A stretch of 49,081 nt of DNA from a virus. The stretch lies in IMG/VR virus record IMGVR_UViG_3300042563_000821, positions 1 through 49,081 of that record; one strand, written 5' to 3'. Below the pieces are notes generated by a model. It was given only the letters and a program-made list of their open reading frames with translations. It was not told the origin of the DNA and made no database searches. Both the position numbers and the translations under genes were made by a program. Position 1 is the stretch's first letter, and each line of letters begins with the position of its first letter. Positions 12,187-18,579 of this stretch are shown piece after piece.

Positions 12187-12405
12187 TCACTGAAAGTTTT
12201 TGCAGTATGTAAGAGGCTGGACGGCCAGTCGGTCAGGGTGATCGAGCGAGGCCAGTTCCAGCTTCTGCATGATTTCAAAGCCGATGTCGTAGGCGTTCGG
12301 TCCTGTGCCTACGGCTTCGGCCATGACGGAGACACGGCCATCCTCACCTTCAATCAGATGGATTGAGAACAGCGTTTTCTTTGAGCTCTTTGATGGCAAT
12401 AACAC
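12187..12405 (-). CDS. Hypothetical protein (72 aa), end of leftward operon
   Basis: The start is taken at GTG 12405, with AAAGGA 6 nt upstream, giving a 56-nt overlap with the preceding gene. The product is beta-rich at first (KKTLFSIHLIEGEDGRVSVMAEAVG) with a helix after. No family recognised. It ends tail to tail with the rightward operon at the palindrome CAGTGATCACTG (12181-12192). Confidence 0.6.
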   Translation of the reverse strand: MLLPSKSSKKTLFSIHLIEGEDGRVSVMAEAVGTGPNAYDIGFEIMQKLELASLDHPDRLAVQPLTYCKNFQ

Positions 12406-12541
12406 GGGTTTCCTTTAGGTCTTGCCCATCATAGACCAATGCCGTGTCATTCACCATACGCAGGGCATCAAGGCGGGTAGCTGCCTCGAAATCAAGCTGA
12501 AAGCGCACGGCCCTGTCGATGGTTACGCGGTAGGTAGGCAT
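12350..12541 (-). CDS. Hypothetical protein, beta-rich (63 aa)
   Basis: The start is set at ATG 12541, 2 nt after the upstream stop codon; the longer frame would read through the membrane-protein gene. The sequence MPTYRVTIDRAVRFQLDFEA followed by a helix (TRLDALRMVNDTAL) and the strand ETRVIAIKELKE looks like a small alpha/beta fold often seen as a phage early protein. Role unknown. Confidence 0.65.
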   Translation of the reverse strand: MPTYRVTIDRAVRFQLDFEAATRLDALRMVNDTALVYDGQDLKETRVIAIKELKENAVLNPSD

Positions 12542-12542
12542 A

Positions 12543-12665
12543 TCAAAACCAAGCCAAGATGACAACGAACACCACGGCCAGCACGACAAACCAAAGCGCA
12601 AGCCCACGGTCTGATATAGGCTCACGGTGTGTAGGAATGGGTTTGGCGGGTCCGGTGTATCTCAT
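12543..12665 (-). CDS. Small C-terminally anchored membrane protein (40 aa)
   Basis: ATG 12665 overlaps the preceding stop (ATGA). The first 22 residues are polar and Pro-rich (MRYTGPAKPIPTHREPISDR), the last 18 a membrane helix (LWFVVLAVVFVVILAWF). The tight overlap with both neighbours supports it as a gene. A single-span phage protein of unknown role. Confidence 0.65.
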   Translation of the reverse strand: MRYTGPAKPIPTHREPISDRGLALWFVVLAVVFVVILAWF

Positions 12666-12907
12666 GGCATCTTCCTCTCAAGCATTACTTCTGCAGCCAG
12701 TTTGCACTGGTCAATGGTTAATTGGTCAGCCTCTGTCTCGCAAGCACGGATTAGGCGCAAGGCTTCTGTGTATGCGGCAGGGGTGGTGGCTCGTGCGCCC
12801 AGCATATAGGCGCGGGTCAATGGGTGGTTTTGGTTTGGCATCTGTCTCGCAATCAAAAAATCGGCATCTGTCTCGCAATCACTCCGGGGCATCTGTCTCG
12901 CAAGCAT
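12662..12907 (-). CDS. Phage protein with duplicated repeat in its 5' end (81 aa)
   Basis: The start is set at ATG 12907 in TGATG overlap with the upstream stop. The C-terminal part (RAYMLGARATTPAAYTEALRLIRACETEADQLTIDQCKLAAE) is a helical module I know from betaproteobacterial phage proteins. The N-terminal 28 residues come from three copies of a 19-bp repeat (12837-12906), whose spacings of 26 and 25 nt make them read alternately as LARQMP and CETDAD. The latter echoes the CETEAD of the conserved part, where a fourth partial copy lies (12731-12746). So the 5' end seems to have grown by repeat duplication. Confidence 0.65.
   Translation of the reverse strand: MLARQMPRSDCETDADFLIARQMPNQNHPLTRAYMLGARATTPAAYTEALRLIRACETEADQLTIDQCKLAAEVMLERKMP
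12837..12906. repeat. Three spaced copies of a 19-bp repeat
   Basis: GGCATCTGTCTCGCAATCA occurs at 12837-12855 and 12863-12881, and with one change at 12888-12906; the 15-bp core recurs at 12732-12746. Spacing is 26 then 25 bp. The copies lie in the 5' end of a coding sequence and are not multiples of three. Confidence 0.85.
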
Positions 12908-13023
12908 CACCACGGGGCGGGCGGCGCGGCGTCACGGGCTCGGCGCTCGTACTCGCGCACCTGCTCCGGCGTCCACGGTATCGGGCCGCCGGGCGGGGGG
13001 AAGGGCCACGGCTGCGGCGTCAT
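12907..13023 (-). CDS. Small Pro-rich hypothetical protein (38 aa)
   Basis: ATG 13023 overlaps the preceding stop (ATGA) and the TGA overlaps the next ATG (TGATG). The product starts MTPQPWPFPPPGGPIPWTPE, then an Arg-rich helix (QVREYERRARDA) and APPAPW. A Pro/Trp-rich sequence of this kind may be largely unstructured. Supported mainly by the exact overlaps at both ends. Confidence 0.55.
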   Translation of the reverse strand: MTPQPWPFPPPGGPIPWTPEQVREYERRARDAAPPAPW

Positions 13024-13202
13024 GCTGTCCGGGCCTCCTGCCTGCCTCGTTCGATTAGGTGGCGGGCTTCGGTCTGGTCGTGCGGCTTTTCTGCTTCCAG
13101 TAGGGTGCGAATTATCTGGCTCGCTGCGGCTACTTGCGCGGGCGTGCGAGCTCGTTCGTATCTGTGCCCAGCGTTGATATAGGCGGCTTCGGTGTGTGTC
13201 AT
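13020..13202 (-). CDS. Hypothetical helical protein (60 aa)
   Basis: A fully helical, charged protein (MTHTEAAYINAGHRYERART...LLEAEKPHDQTEARHLIERGRQEARTA). Coupled to both neighbours by ATGA overlaps. No known family. Confidence 0.65.
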   Translation of the reverse strand: MTHTEAAYINAGHRYERARTPAQVAAASQIIRTLLEAEKPHDQTEARHLIERGRQEARTA

Positions 13203-13360
13203 GCTTTGACCTTTTCAGGGTGCATGATCAAACCCTTCAAATAGGGGATTGTCCGGCCTGTCATGTCCGACAATTCCCGAAGGGTCAGATTTAAATGGCT
13301 GTCGTAATACTCGACAATCTCGGCGGGTGTGCTGTTGTAGTTTGGCTGGTGGTCTTCCAT
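13199..13360 (-). CDS. Small helix-turn-helix-like protein (53 aa)
   Basis: Below usual length cut-offs, but ATG 13360 has AGGAG 8 nt upstream and the stop overlaps the next start. Residues 12-45 (PAEIVEYYDSHLNLTLRELSDMTGRTIPYLKGLIM) match the shape of a helix-turn-helix, with LTLRELSDMTG as the first helix and turn and TIPYLKGLIM as the recognition helix. A small early regulator is a fair guess. Confidence 0.7.
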   Translation of the reverse strand: MEDHQPNYNSTPAEIVEYYDSHLNLTLRELSDMTGRTIPYLKGLIMHPEKVKA

Positions 13361-13428
13361 GTTGCTGGCTCCTGTTGTTGGGACAATTCCCGCTCTTGCA
13401 CCCTGTCACGGCGCAAGCGCTGGCGCTG

Positions 13429-14106
13429 TCAGGCTGCGGCTATTGGGATAACCCGGCGGGCGGTGCGGTCGGCTTGCTTGGCTTTGCTGCCATGGGCTCT
13501 AAACCCGATGATCTGGCGGCGGTCGGCTCGTTGGCACAATGCACAAATGGCGCATGTCATGTATTCGGTGGTTTGAGCGGGGCAAACCAGCACCGGGCGC
13601 CCTTCGGGTGTCTTGCTGTGCTTCGGGGTGTCTATGGGGACAATAACGGCGACTGGTAGGCCATGGGCGGCGAGTCGGTCGGCGTGGCCCACATCATCGG
13701 CGCTGAGATTCACGGTAAAGCCCCAAGCGGTTGCGGCTTTGGCCCATTTGATAGCCTCGGCGCTGTGCTTGTGCGTGTAGGTGAAACCTGATCGGCCTCG
13801 GTTGGCTTTCACAATTTGCCCGAGTGCGTATGCGTCCACCTGTTCACCGTCTCCGGGTAAGTCACCCGCTACATTGTGGCGCCAGAGTTGACCCTTTGGG
13901 AGTCGGTTGATTGCCTTAACCAGTCCCTCCAAGTCGGTGCCCCTGCTTGGCACTTTGTCCCAATTCAGGCGGGTGTAAAAATCCTCGGCATAGCATGCGC
14001 TGCGGTACTGCGGGCAGGATGGCGGGCAGGATTCGCGGCTGGTGTATGTCTGCGGGATTGGTCCGGTCTTGCTGTTTTTGCTGGCTTGAATAAAGTGGTA
14101 GCGCAT
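13429..14106 (-). CDS. Cys-rich conserved phage protein (225 aa)
   Basis: Starts MRYHFIQASKNSKTGPIPQ. Two Cys clusters frame the protein: SCPPSCPQYRSACYAEDF (residues 27-44) and VCPAQ...TCAICALC (about 176-196). Between are WRHNVAGDLPG, a GFTYTHK segment and NLSADD, and near the end IGFRAHG. I know this layout from a widespread phage family of unknown function. The Cys arrangement and CYAE motif recall metal or Fe-S proteins, but no radical-SAM CxxxCxxC box is certain. GGAGTAAACCGCC precedes ATG. It is the largest gene in the 15546-12187 operon. Confidence 0.75.
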   Translation of the reverse strand: MRYHFIQASKNSKTGPIPQTYTSRESCPPSCPQYRSACYAEDFYTRLNWDKVPSRGTDLEGLVKAINRLPKGQLWRHNVAGDLPGDGEQVDAYALGQIVKANRGRSGFTYTHKHSAEAIKWAKAATAWGFTVNLSADDVGHADRLAAHGLPVAVIVPIDTPKHSKTPEGRPVLVCPAQTTEYMTCAICALCQRADRRQIIGFRAHGSKAKQADRTARRVIPIAAA

Positions 14107-14112
14107 GGCGGT

Positions 14113-14301
14113 TTACTCCTGTGTTTCGTGGCTGTATTGCAGCTCGTCGGCGGCTTTTTGGCGCATCCATTGGTCGGCGGTCGGGTCTTTCAAAACCCGA
14201 AGGGCGAAGGCTATTGCATCATCAAGCGGCATTGGCACCGGGTCGCTGTCACTGTCGGGGTGTGGGAGTGCGGGGTTCATGGTGAAGTGTTGGCGGTTCA
14301 T
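14113..14301 (-). CDS. Hypothetical acidic protein (62 aa)
   Basis: A Pro/Asp-rich N-terminus (MNPALPHPDSDSDPVPMP) and a helical second half (LDDAIAFALRVLKDPTADQWMRQKAADELQY). Start 14301 (MNRQHF...) has AAGGAG upstream at moderate distance. No family known to me. Confidence 0.6.
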   Translation of the reverse strand: MNRQHFTMNPALPHPDSDSDPVPMPLDDAIAFALRVLKDPTADQWMRQKAADELQYSHETQE

Positions 14302-14313
14302 GCTGTCGGCTCC

Positions 14314-14676
14314 TTAGTGGGTCTGGCGTGCTTTGACTGTCATGCGGGTGGATGGTTCGCCCGTCTTGGTGTATGCGCGGATAAGTTGCGGGCTGGCCTT
14401 TAGGCGCTTGGCGATGGCTTGCCAGTCTGTGAGGGTCTTTCCGGCGCATTGGGCGAAGTTGACCCGGTAGAGCTGGCCTTCTATGTCGGCGAGTCCGGCA
14501 TCTTCTAAGTCGGTGCGGAGCTGGTCGGCCTTGCGTTTCATGTCGGCGATGGCTGCGTGAAGCTGGCCCAGCTCGTCAACCTTGGCGGCGAGTGCTGCGG
14601 CTGCGGTGACTGCTGTGCTGTGGCGTGCTGGCATAAGGGCTGCGGCTGCGAGTGTTTGAAGGTCTTGGGGTTTCAT
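14314..14676 (-). CDS. Hypothetical coiled-coil protein (120 aa)
   Basis: An Ala-rich N-terminus, then a coiled coil (KVDELGQLHAAIADMKRKADQLRTDLEDAG, about 32-62), then a compact part DIEGQLYRVNFAQCAGKTLTDWQAIAKRLKASPQLIRAYT. The last piece is a module I know from early phage proteins that pair a coiled coil with a DWxAIAxxL segment. AGGAAC precedes ATG. Function unknown. Confidence 0.7.
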   Translation of the reverse strand: MKPQDLQTLAAAALMPARHSTAVTAAAALAAKVDELGQLHAAIADMKRKADQLRTDLEDAGLADIEGQLYRVNFAQCAGKTLTDWQAIAKRLKASPQLIRAYTKTGEPSTRMTVKARQTH

Positions 14677-14698
14677 GGTGTGTTGTTCCTGTGGTGGT

Positions 14699-14902
14699 TT
14701 ACTGGTGGGGGCCGTTGCTGCGGGTTTCGTCTGTGGCGAATTGTTCGTAAATGTCGGTGCATTCCCAATCAGCGTCGCCGTCGTCGTAGTCGCTGATTTG
14801 TAACTCTAGCCAAGCTGCGTCCTCGGCTTGCTCTTTGGTTTCAGCGTCAACGTATATGGTGACGTAGCTGGTGCGCTTTAATTCAACTGCAAACTGTTTC
14901 AT
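14699..14902 (-). CDS. Hypothetical acidic protein (67 aa)
   Basis: Begins MKQFAVELKRTSYVTIYVDAETKEQAEDAAW, a beta-beta-helix pattern common in small phage early proteins, followed by a very acidic stretch (SDYDDGDADWECTDIYEQFATDE). AAAGGAG precedes ATG by 8 nt. A DNA-mimicking inhibitor could look like this, but there is no direct evidence. Confidence 0.65.
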   Translation of the reverse strand: MKQFAVELKRTSYVTIYVDAETKEQAEDAAWLELQISDYDDGDADWECTDIYEQFATDETRSNGPHQ

Positions 14903-14905
14903 GGT

Positions 14906-15097
14906 TTAGGCTCCTTTGGTTGTGGTGGCTGCGACAAACTTTCCCCGGCGGGTCACTGTGGCGCGGTCGTAGCAGTGAGCCCATTGCAGGGCGTTCTTGA
15001 GCGTGAGCGAGTGGTGCACCTTGTCGAATCCGTGGCCTTGGGTCTGGTAACCGAAGGTTCGGGCGATGATGGTGCGGATATGGTCGGCTGTGGTCAT
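14906..15097 (-). CDS. Hypothetical basic protein (63 aa)
   Basis: The start is set at ATG 15097 (MTTADHIRTIIARTFG) with CGGAG upstream; 24 further open codons lack a site. His- and Arg-rich, ending in TRRGKFVAATTTKGA. Unknown family. Confidence 0.6.
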   Translation of the reverse strand: MTTADHIRTIIARTFGYQTQGHGFDKVHHSLTLKNALQWAHCYDRATVTRRGKFVAATTTKGA

Positions 15098-15143
15098 GTG
15101 GTGGGCTCCGTTTGTGCCCGGCGCTGTGGCCGGGCGGGGTTGG

Positions 15144-15314
15144 TCAATATCCTTCGGCGAAGTCTTCAAGGCTGGTCACCAGTCCGTCAAAGTCTTCATC
15201 CGGGCCGAGTAGGTCGGCGAGTGTGTGGACAATCTCGCGGGGATATTCCTCGCACAGTGTTTCGAGATAGTCGGCGCGGTCGGTGTAGCCGTTGTTTGTG
15301 TATGCGTTTTTCAT
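15144..15314 (-). CDS. Small acidic protein (56 aa)
   Basis: Below usual cut-offs. ATG 15314 has a GGAGCC about 9 nt upstream. The product begins MKNAYTNNGYTDRADYLETL and is helical and acidic (LGPDEDFDGLVTSLEDFAEGY). It fits the run of evenly spaced small genes with similar upstream sites in this operon. Confidence 0.65.
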   Translation of the reverse strand: MKNAYTNNGYTDRADYLETLCEEYPREIVHTLADLLGPDEDFDGLVTSLEDFAEGY

Positions 15315-15360
15315 GGTGTGGGCTCCAGTTGGTGCCCGGTGGTTAGCCGGGCGGGTTGGT

Positions 15361-15546
15361 TTAAGCGTCGGCGTTCATCTCGTCGTAAAAGTCGGCGAGC
15401 GTTTCGTATGGGACACCCTCGGCGCTGGCGGCTTTAAAGCAAGCGTCCGGAAATTCCCACTCATTGCGCATGAGGTGGCGCATGCGGTCGTAAGCGCGGT
15501 GCAAGGGTGTGTTGGTGAAACGGTGTGTGTCTGCTTTGCGTGTCAT
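15361..15546 (-). CDS. Hypothetical helical protein (61 aa), first gene of leftward operon
   Basis: MTRKADTHRFTNTPLHRAYDRMRHLMRNEWEFPDACFKAASAEGVP..., helical with a basic first half and acidic end (ADFYDEMNADA). ATG 15546 has CAGGAG upstream. It follows the promoter at 15595-15622. Family unknown. Confidence 0.65.
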   Translation of the reverse strand: MTRKADTHRFTNTPLHRAYDRMRHLMRNEWEFPDACFKAASAEGVPYETLADFYDEMNADA

Positions 15547-15594
15547 GTCGTCTGCTCCTGTGTGTTAGGTTGTAGGCTGTTCTGCCTGTTGTGT

Positions 15595-15622
15595 ATTTTG
15601 CCTGATTGTTTGATGTCGTCAA
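15595..15622 (-). promoter_or_regulatory. Candidate leftward promoter for the 15546-12187 operon
   Basis: On the minus strand TTGACG (15622-15617), a 16-nt spacer and CAAAAT (15600-15595), about 50 nt before the first start codon. Confidence 0.45.
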
Positions 15623-15844
15623 CGAGTATTTTTTAATCGCGTTCGGGGTTTCGATTGTTTTTACCAATGAGCGAAGCGGTGCAGTTCTGGGGCTGCTCAG
15701 AGGGAAAAGCCTGTAAGGGGTTGACCTGCTGCCGGTGTCTGCTGCCCGGCTTGTCTGTGGGCTGGTGAGCGGCTGCGGGGTGTGTTGGCTCGGTGGTGTC
15801 GGTGAGGGTGTGAGCGTGTCGCGGGGCGTGTTTAAAGCGAAGCG

Positions 15845-15873
15845 TTGCAGTGCTCTCATTGTTCCCCTAATAT
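15845..15873 (+). promoter_or_regulatory. Candidate promoter of the packaging genes, leaderless
   Basis: TTGCAG (15845-15850), a 17-nt spacer and TAATAT (15868-15873). The expected start of transcription is about 15880, at or next to the ATG at 15881, and no ribosome-binding site precedes that ATG, so the message may be leaderless. Confidence 0.5.
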
Positions 15874-15880
15874 CGCACCC

Positions 15881-16630
15881 ATGAAAGAACAACCCGCACC
15901 CCGTAAGTTAACTAAGGCCCAGATACGTGAAGGGCTCGACTCTGTGCCCGTCTCCCATATCTTGGGCAAGTCGGTTACCCGCGAGCTCACCCCAAAACAG
16001 CGAGCATTTGCGCTCGAAGTCGCGAAGGGTTCAACGGGTGCGGCTGCGTATCGGAAAGCGTACAACACCAAGGCGCTGCCGAAGACACAAGGGAACCAAG
16101 CGCACAAGCTCAGGGCCCGGCCCGACATAAGCGCGGAGATAGAAGCTTATGAGCTGGCTTTAGAGGGGGCGAAACATCGAAACCCTGCAGCCTTGCGTGA
16201 ACTCGTCATCCAAAGTCTGGTCAAAGTGATCATCGACCCCGAGGCAAAACCCGGTCAGATCACGGCGGCTGCTAAGGTGCTCGGCACAGTCACCGAAGTG
16301 GCTGCATTCACTGAGCGCAAGGAAGTCAGAACGATCACCAGCTCAGAGGATGCACGCGCCGCGATCATGGCACAGCTCAAGCAACTGAGCAATGCAAGCG
16401 CCGAGGATGCTCACGTCATTGATGCTCAGGCCGATGACCTGATGCGCGAATTGGCTGGAGACGTGACCCACCCGCCCCCGACCACCCCGAACGAGGAAAA
16501 GGAGTCCCACGCTAAGACGCATACTATTCCACAAGAACAAACAGCAGACCCCCTCGATTCCGAAATTTCCCCCGACGAGACCCCACCCCCCTCCACCGAG
16601 GAGACCCCCCCGTCATTGCCTGAAACATGA
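15881..16630 (+). CDS. terS: Terminase small subunit
   Basis: A 249-residue DNA-recognition subunit of the packaging motor. The N-terminal domain carries LTPKQRAFALEVAKGSTGAAAYRKAYN (about residues 37-63), the helix-turn-helix pattern of small terminases, then a helical oligomerisation region (DISAEIEAYELAL...ITAAAKVLGTVTEVAAFTERKEV). The last 65 residues are Pro/Thr/Glu-rich and probably disordered. The start ATG 15881 has no ribosome-binding site and sits at the predicted transcription start. It would bind the packaging site, probably in the preceding non-coding region, and hand DNA to the large subunit. Confidence 0.85.
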   Translation: MKEQPAPRKLTKAQIREGLDSVPVSHILGKSVTRELTPKQRAFALEVAKGSTGAAAYRKAYNTKALPKTQGNQAHKLRARPDISAEIEAYELALEGAKHRNPAALRELVIQSLVKVIIDPEAKPGQITAAAKVLGTVTEVAAFTERKEVRTITSSEDARAAIMAQLKQLSNASAEDAHVIDAQADDLMRELAGDVTHPPPTTPNEEKESHAKTHTIPQEQTADPLDSEISPDETPPPSTEETPPSLPET

Positions 16631-16712
16631 CCCCGGGGGGTATATTGCTTAAAAAATAGGCAATCCCTCTAAAAAACTGAATGATGCAATTAGTTCTAGT
16701 TGAAAATGTCAG

Positions 16713-17063
16713 ATGAATAAGAAAACAACGCGGCAACCAAAACGCTTTGATTGCCGAAAAAAAGTTATCCACAGGGACATGAAGATTCGGCGTAGCGATC
16801 CTACGAGGGATGAGTGTATGGAGGCGGGTATGAGTCCGGCGCAGAAGGAAGTTTTTATGGTGATTGATGCGTGGTGGGAGAGGTATGGGTTCTCGCCGAC
16901 GTTGAGGGATATTGCGTATGTCCGTGGCAAGATGGGGATGGGCTCGACGAAGAGGATTGTGGACAGGTTGGCTGAGCTTGGGGTGATTAAGAAGATTGAC
17001 GGGGTGGGGAGGACGATTCGCCCGGCGTATATCAATTTCAAGCACTTGAAGGAACTTGAATGA
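16713..17063 (+). CDS. LexA-like winged helix DNA-binding protein without protease domain
   Basis: Residues 40-105 match the LexA N-terminal domain: MSPAQKEVFMVIDAWWERYGFSPTLRDIAYVRG...GSTKRIVDRLAELGVIKKI. The S24 protease half is absent, so it would bind DNA but not self-cleave. The start is uncertain: ATG 16713 has no site, while ATG 16830 has GGAGG 5 nt upstream and begins exactly at the domain. A perfect DnaA box lies in the 5' part. Set between the two terminase genes and overlapping the large subunit start (ATGA), it may regulate late genes. Confidence 0.75.
   Translation: MNKKTTRQPKRFDCRKKVIHRDMKIRRSDPTRDECMEAGMSPAQKEVFMVIDAWWERYGFSPTLRDIAYVRGKMGMGSTKRIVDRLAELGVIKKIDGVGRTIRPAYINFKHLKELE
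16765..16773 (+). other. DnaA-box match
   Basis: TTATCCACA, an exact match to the DnaA consensus TTATNCACA. It is a lone copy, inside the 5' end of the LexA-like reading frame (or upstream of it, if translation starts at 16830). Confidence 0.4.
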
Positions 17064-18571
17064 ATAACCTTGAGGCGTTGGTTGCGCAGTTGCCCGTGCA
17101 TGAGCAGGAGAAGCTTTTGGAGCAGGTGGCTGAGTACAAGGCTGCGGTGGAGCGGGAGAAGTGTCAGGCGTCCTTCATGGCTTTTGTCAAAAAGATGTGG
17201 CCGGGGTTTATTCACGGAAGACATCATGCGGTCGTGGCTAAAGCGTTTGAGGACATCGCCTCGGGGAAATTGAAGAGGTTGGCGATCTCGATGCCGCCGC
17301 GTCACACGAAGTCTGAGTTTGGCTCGTACATGCTACCTGCTTGGTTCTTGGGTAAGTTTCCTGATAAGAAGGTGATGCAGGCGTCGAACACTGGCGAACT
17401 GGCCGTTGGATTTGGACGGAAGGTTCGTAACTTGGTGATGAGCGAGCAGTACCACGAGGTGTTTCCGAGTACGAATATTCGGCAGGATTCCAAATCTGCT
17501 GGCCGCTGGGCTGTCAATGACGTTGGAGAGTACTTCGCTATTGGTGTTGGCGGCACCATGACTGGCCGGGGAGCCGATCTGGTGATCATTGACGACCCTC
17601 ATACTGAAGGGGAAGCTACCCTAGCGGCGCACGACCCCTCTATATATGACAAGGCGTACGAGTGGTACACGTCAGGTCCGCGTCAGCGTCTTCAGCCGAA
17701 CGGGGCGATCATTATCATTGCCACGCGCTGGAGCGAGAATGATCTCATTGGCCGTGTTTTGAAAGATGCCGGGGAGAGAGGTAAGGGGGACGAGTGGCGC
17801 GTGATTGAGTTTCCGGCGATCCTGCCTTCGGGTAATCCCTTATGGCCTGAGTTCTGGTCACTGGAACTGCTTGAGGCTTTGAAGGAAGAACTGCCTCCAG
17901 CGAAGTGGAATGCTCAGTACCAGCAAGCGCCCACGGGCGAAGAGGGCGCTATTGTTAAGCGGGACTGGTGGAAGATTTGGGAGAGAGATGACCCGCCGAG
18001 GTGCGAGTTCATCATCCAAGCATGGGATACGGCGTTTACAAAAAACGAGCGGTCCGACTTTTCTGCCTGTACCACTTGGGGTGTGTTCTATTTGGATGAG
18101 GACGCGAACAATGCGAACATTATCTTGCTGGATGCTTTCCAAAAGCGGATGGAGTTTCCTGAGCTTAAGGAAAAAGCTCGGGCGCACTATTTAGAGTGGG
18201 AGCCGGACGACTGCATCATTGAAGCCAAGGCCGCAGGCGCGTCGTTGATTCAGGAATTGAACCAGCAGGCTGATATTTTTATCAGGGGGTACACCCCAAG
18301 CCGGGGGACACGTCAGCAGTCGAACGACAAGATTGCCCGGATGAACACGGTTTCTGCTATTTTTCAAGCTGGCAAGGTGTGGGCGCCGGATACTCGTTGG
18401 GCCAGAGAGGTGATCGACCAGATGGCTGCATTTCCTAACGCGGCCCACGACGACTTGGCTGACACGGCTGTTATGGCTATCACCAGATTTCGACAAGGCG
18501 GGTTCTTAAGACTAGAATCCGACGAGCAGGACGAACCTTTGTCCTTCCGGCGCAAGGCCGCATTCTATTAG
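17060..18571 (+). CDS. terL: Terminase large subunit
   Basis: A 503-residue ATP-driven packaging motor and nuclease. The ATPase half has a Walker A of the form PPRHTKSE (79-86), Walker B LVIIDD (174-179), and IIATRWSENDLIG as the coupling motif. The C-terminal RNase H-like nuclease has Asp in QAWDTAF (323), the middle strand DDCIIEAKAAGASLIQEL and the final Asp pair in AHDDLADT (464-465). All catalytic residues are present. It would dock on the portal encoded next and cut concatemeric DNA. Start 17060 overlaps the preceding stop (ATGA). Confidence 0.95.
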   Translation: MNNLEALVAQLPVHEQEKLLEQVAEYKAAVEREKCQASFMAFVKKMWPGFIHGRHHAVVAKAFEDIASGKLKRLAISMPPRHTKSEFGSYMLPAWFLGKFPDKKVMQASNTGELAVGFGRKVRNLVMSEQYHEVFPSTNIRQDSKSAGRWAVNDVGEYFAIGVGGTMTGRGADLVIIDDPHTEGEATLAAHDPSIYDKAYEWYTSGPRQRLQPNGAIIIIATRWSENDLIGRVLKDAGERGKGDEWRVIEFPAILPSGNPLWPEFWSLELLEALKEELPPAKWNAQYQQAPTGEEGAIVKRDWWKIWERDDPPRCEFIIQAWDTAFTKNERSDFSACTTWGVFYLDEDANNANIILLDAFQKRMEFPELKEKARAHYLEWEPDDCIIEAKAAGASLIQELNQQADIFIRGYTPSRGTRQQSNDKIARMNTVSAIFQAGKVWAPDTRWAREVIDQMAAFPNAAHDDLADTAVMAITRFRQGGFLRLESDEQDEPLSFRRKAAFY

Positions 18572-18579
18572 GATCAAAT

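Larger units (their letters stand above)
15547..15880. other. Divergent non-coding region between early and packaging genes
   Basis: No gene supported. It holds outward promoters at both ends. GCGAAGCGGTGCAGT (15671-15685) recurs with one change at 15837-15851, where it includes the -35 box of the terminase promoter. In between lie GC-rich hairpin arms (GCCGG/CCGGC near 15732-15750) and a G/T-rich top strand. Its place just before the small terminase gene makes it a candidate packaging-recognition site. Confidence 0.45.
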
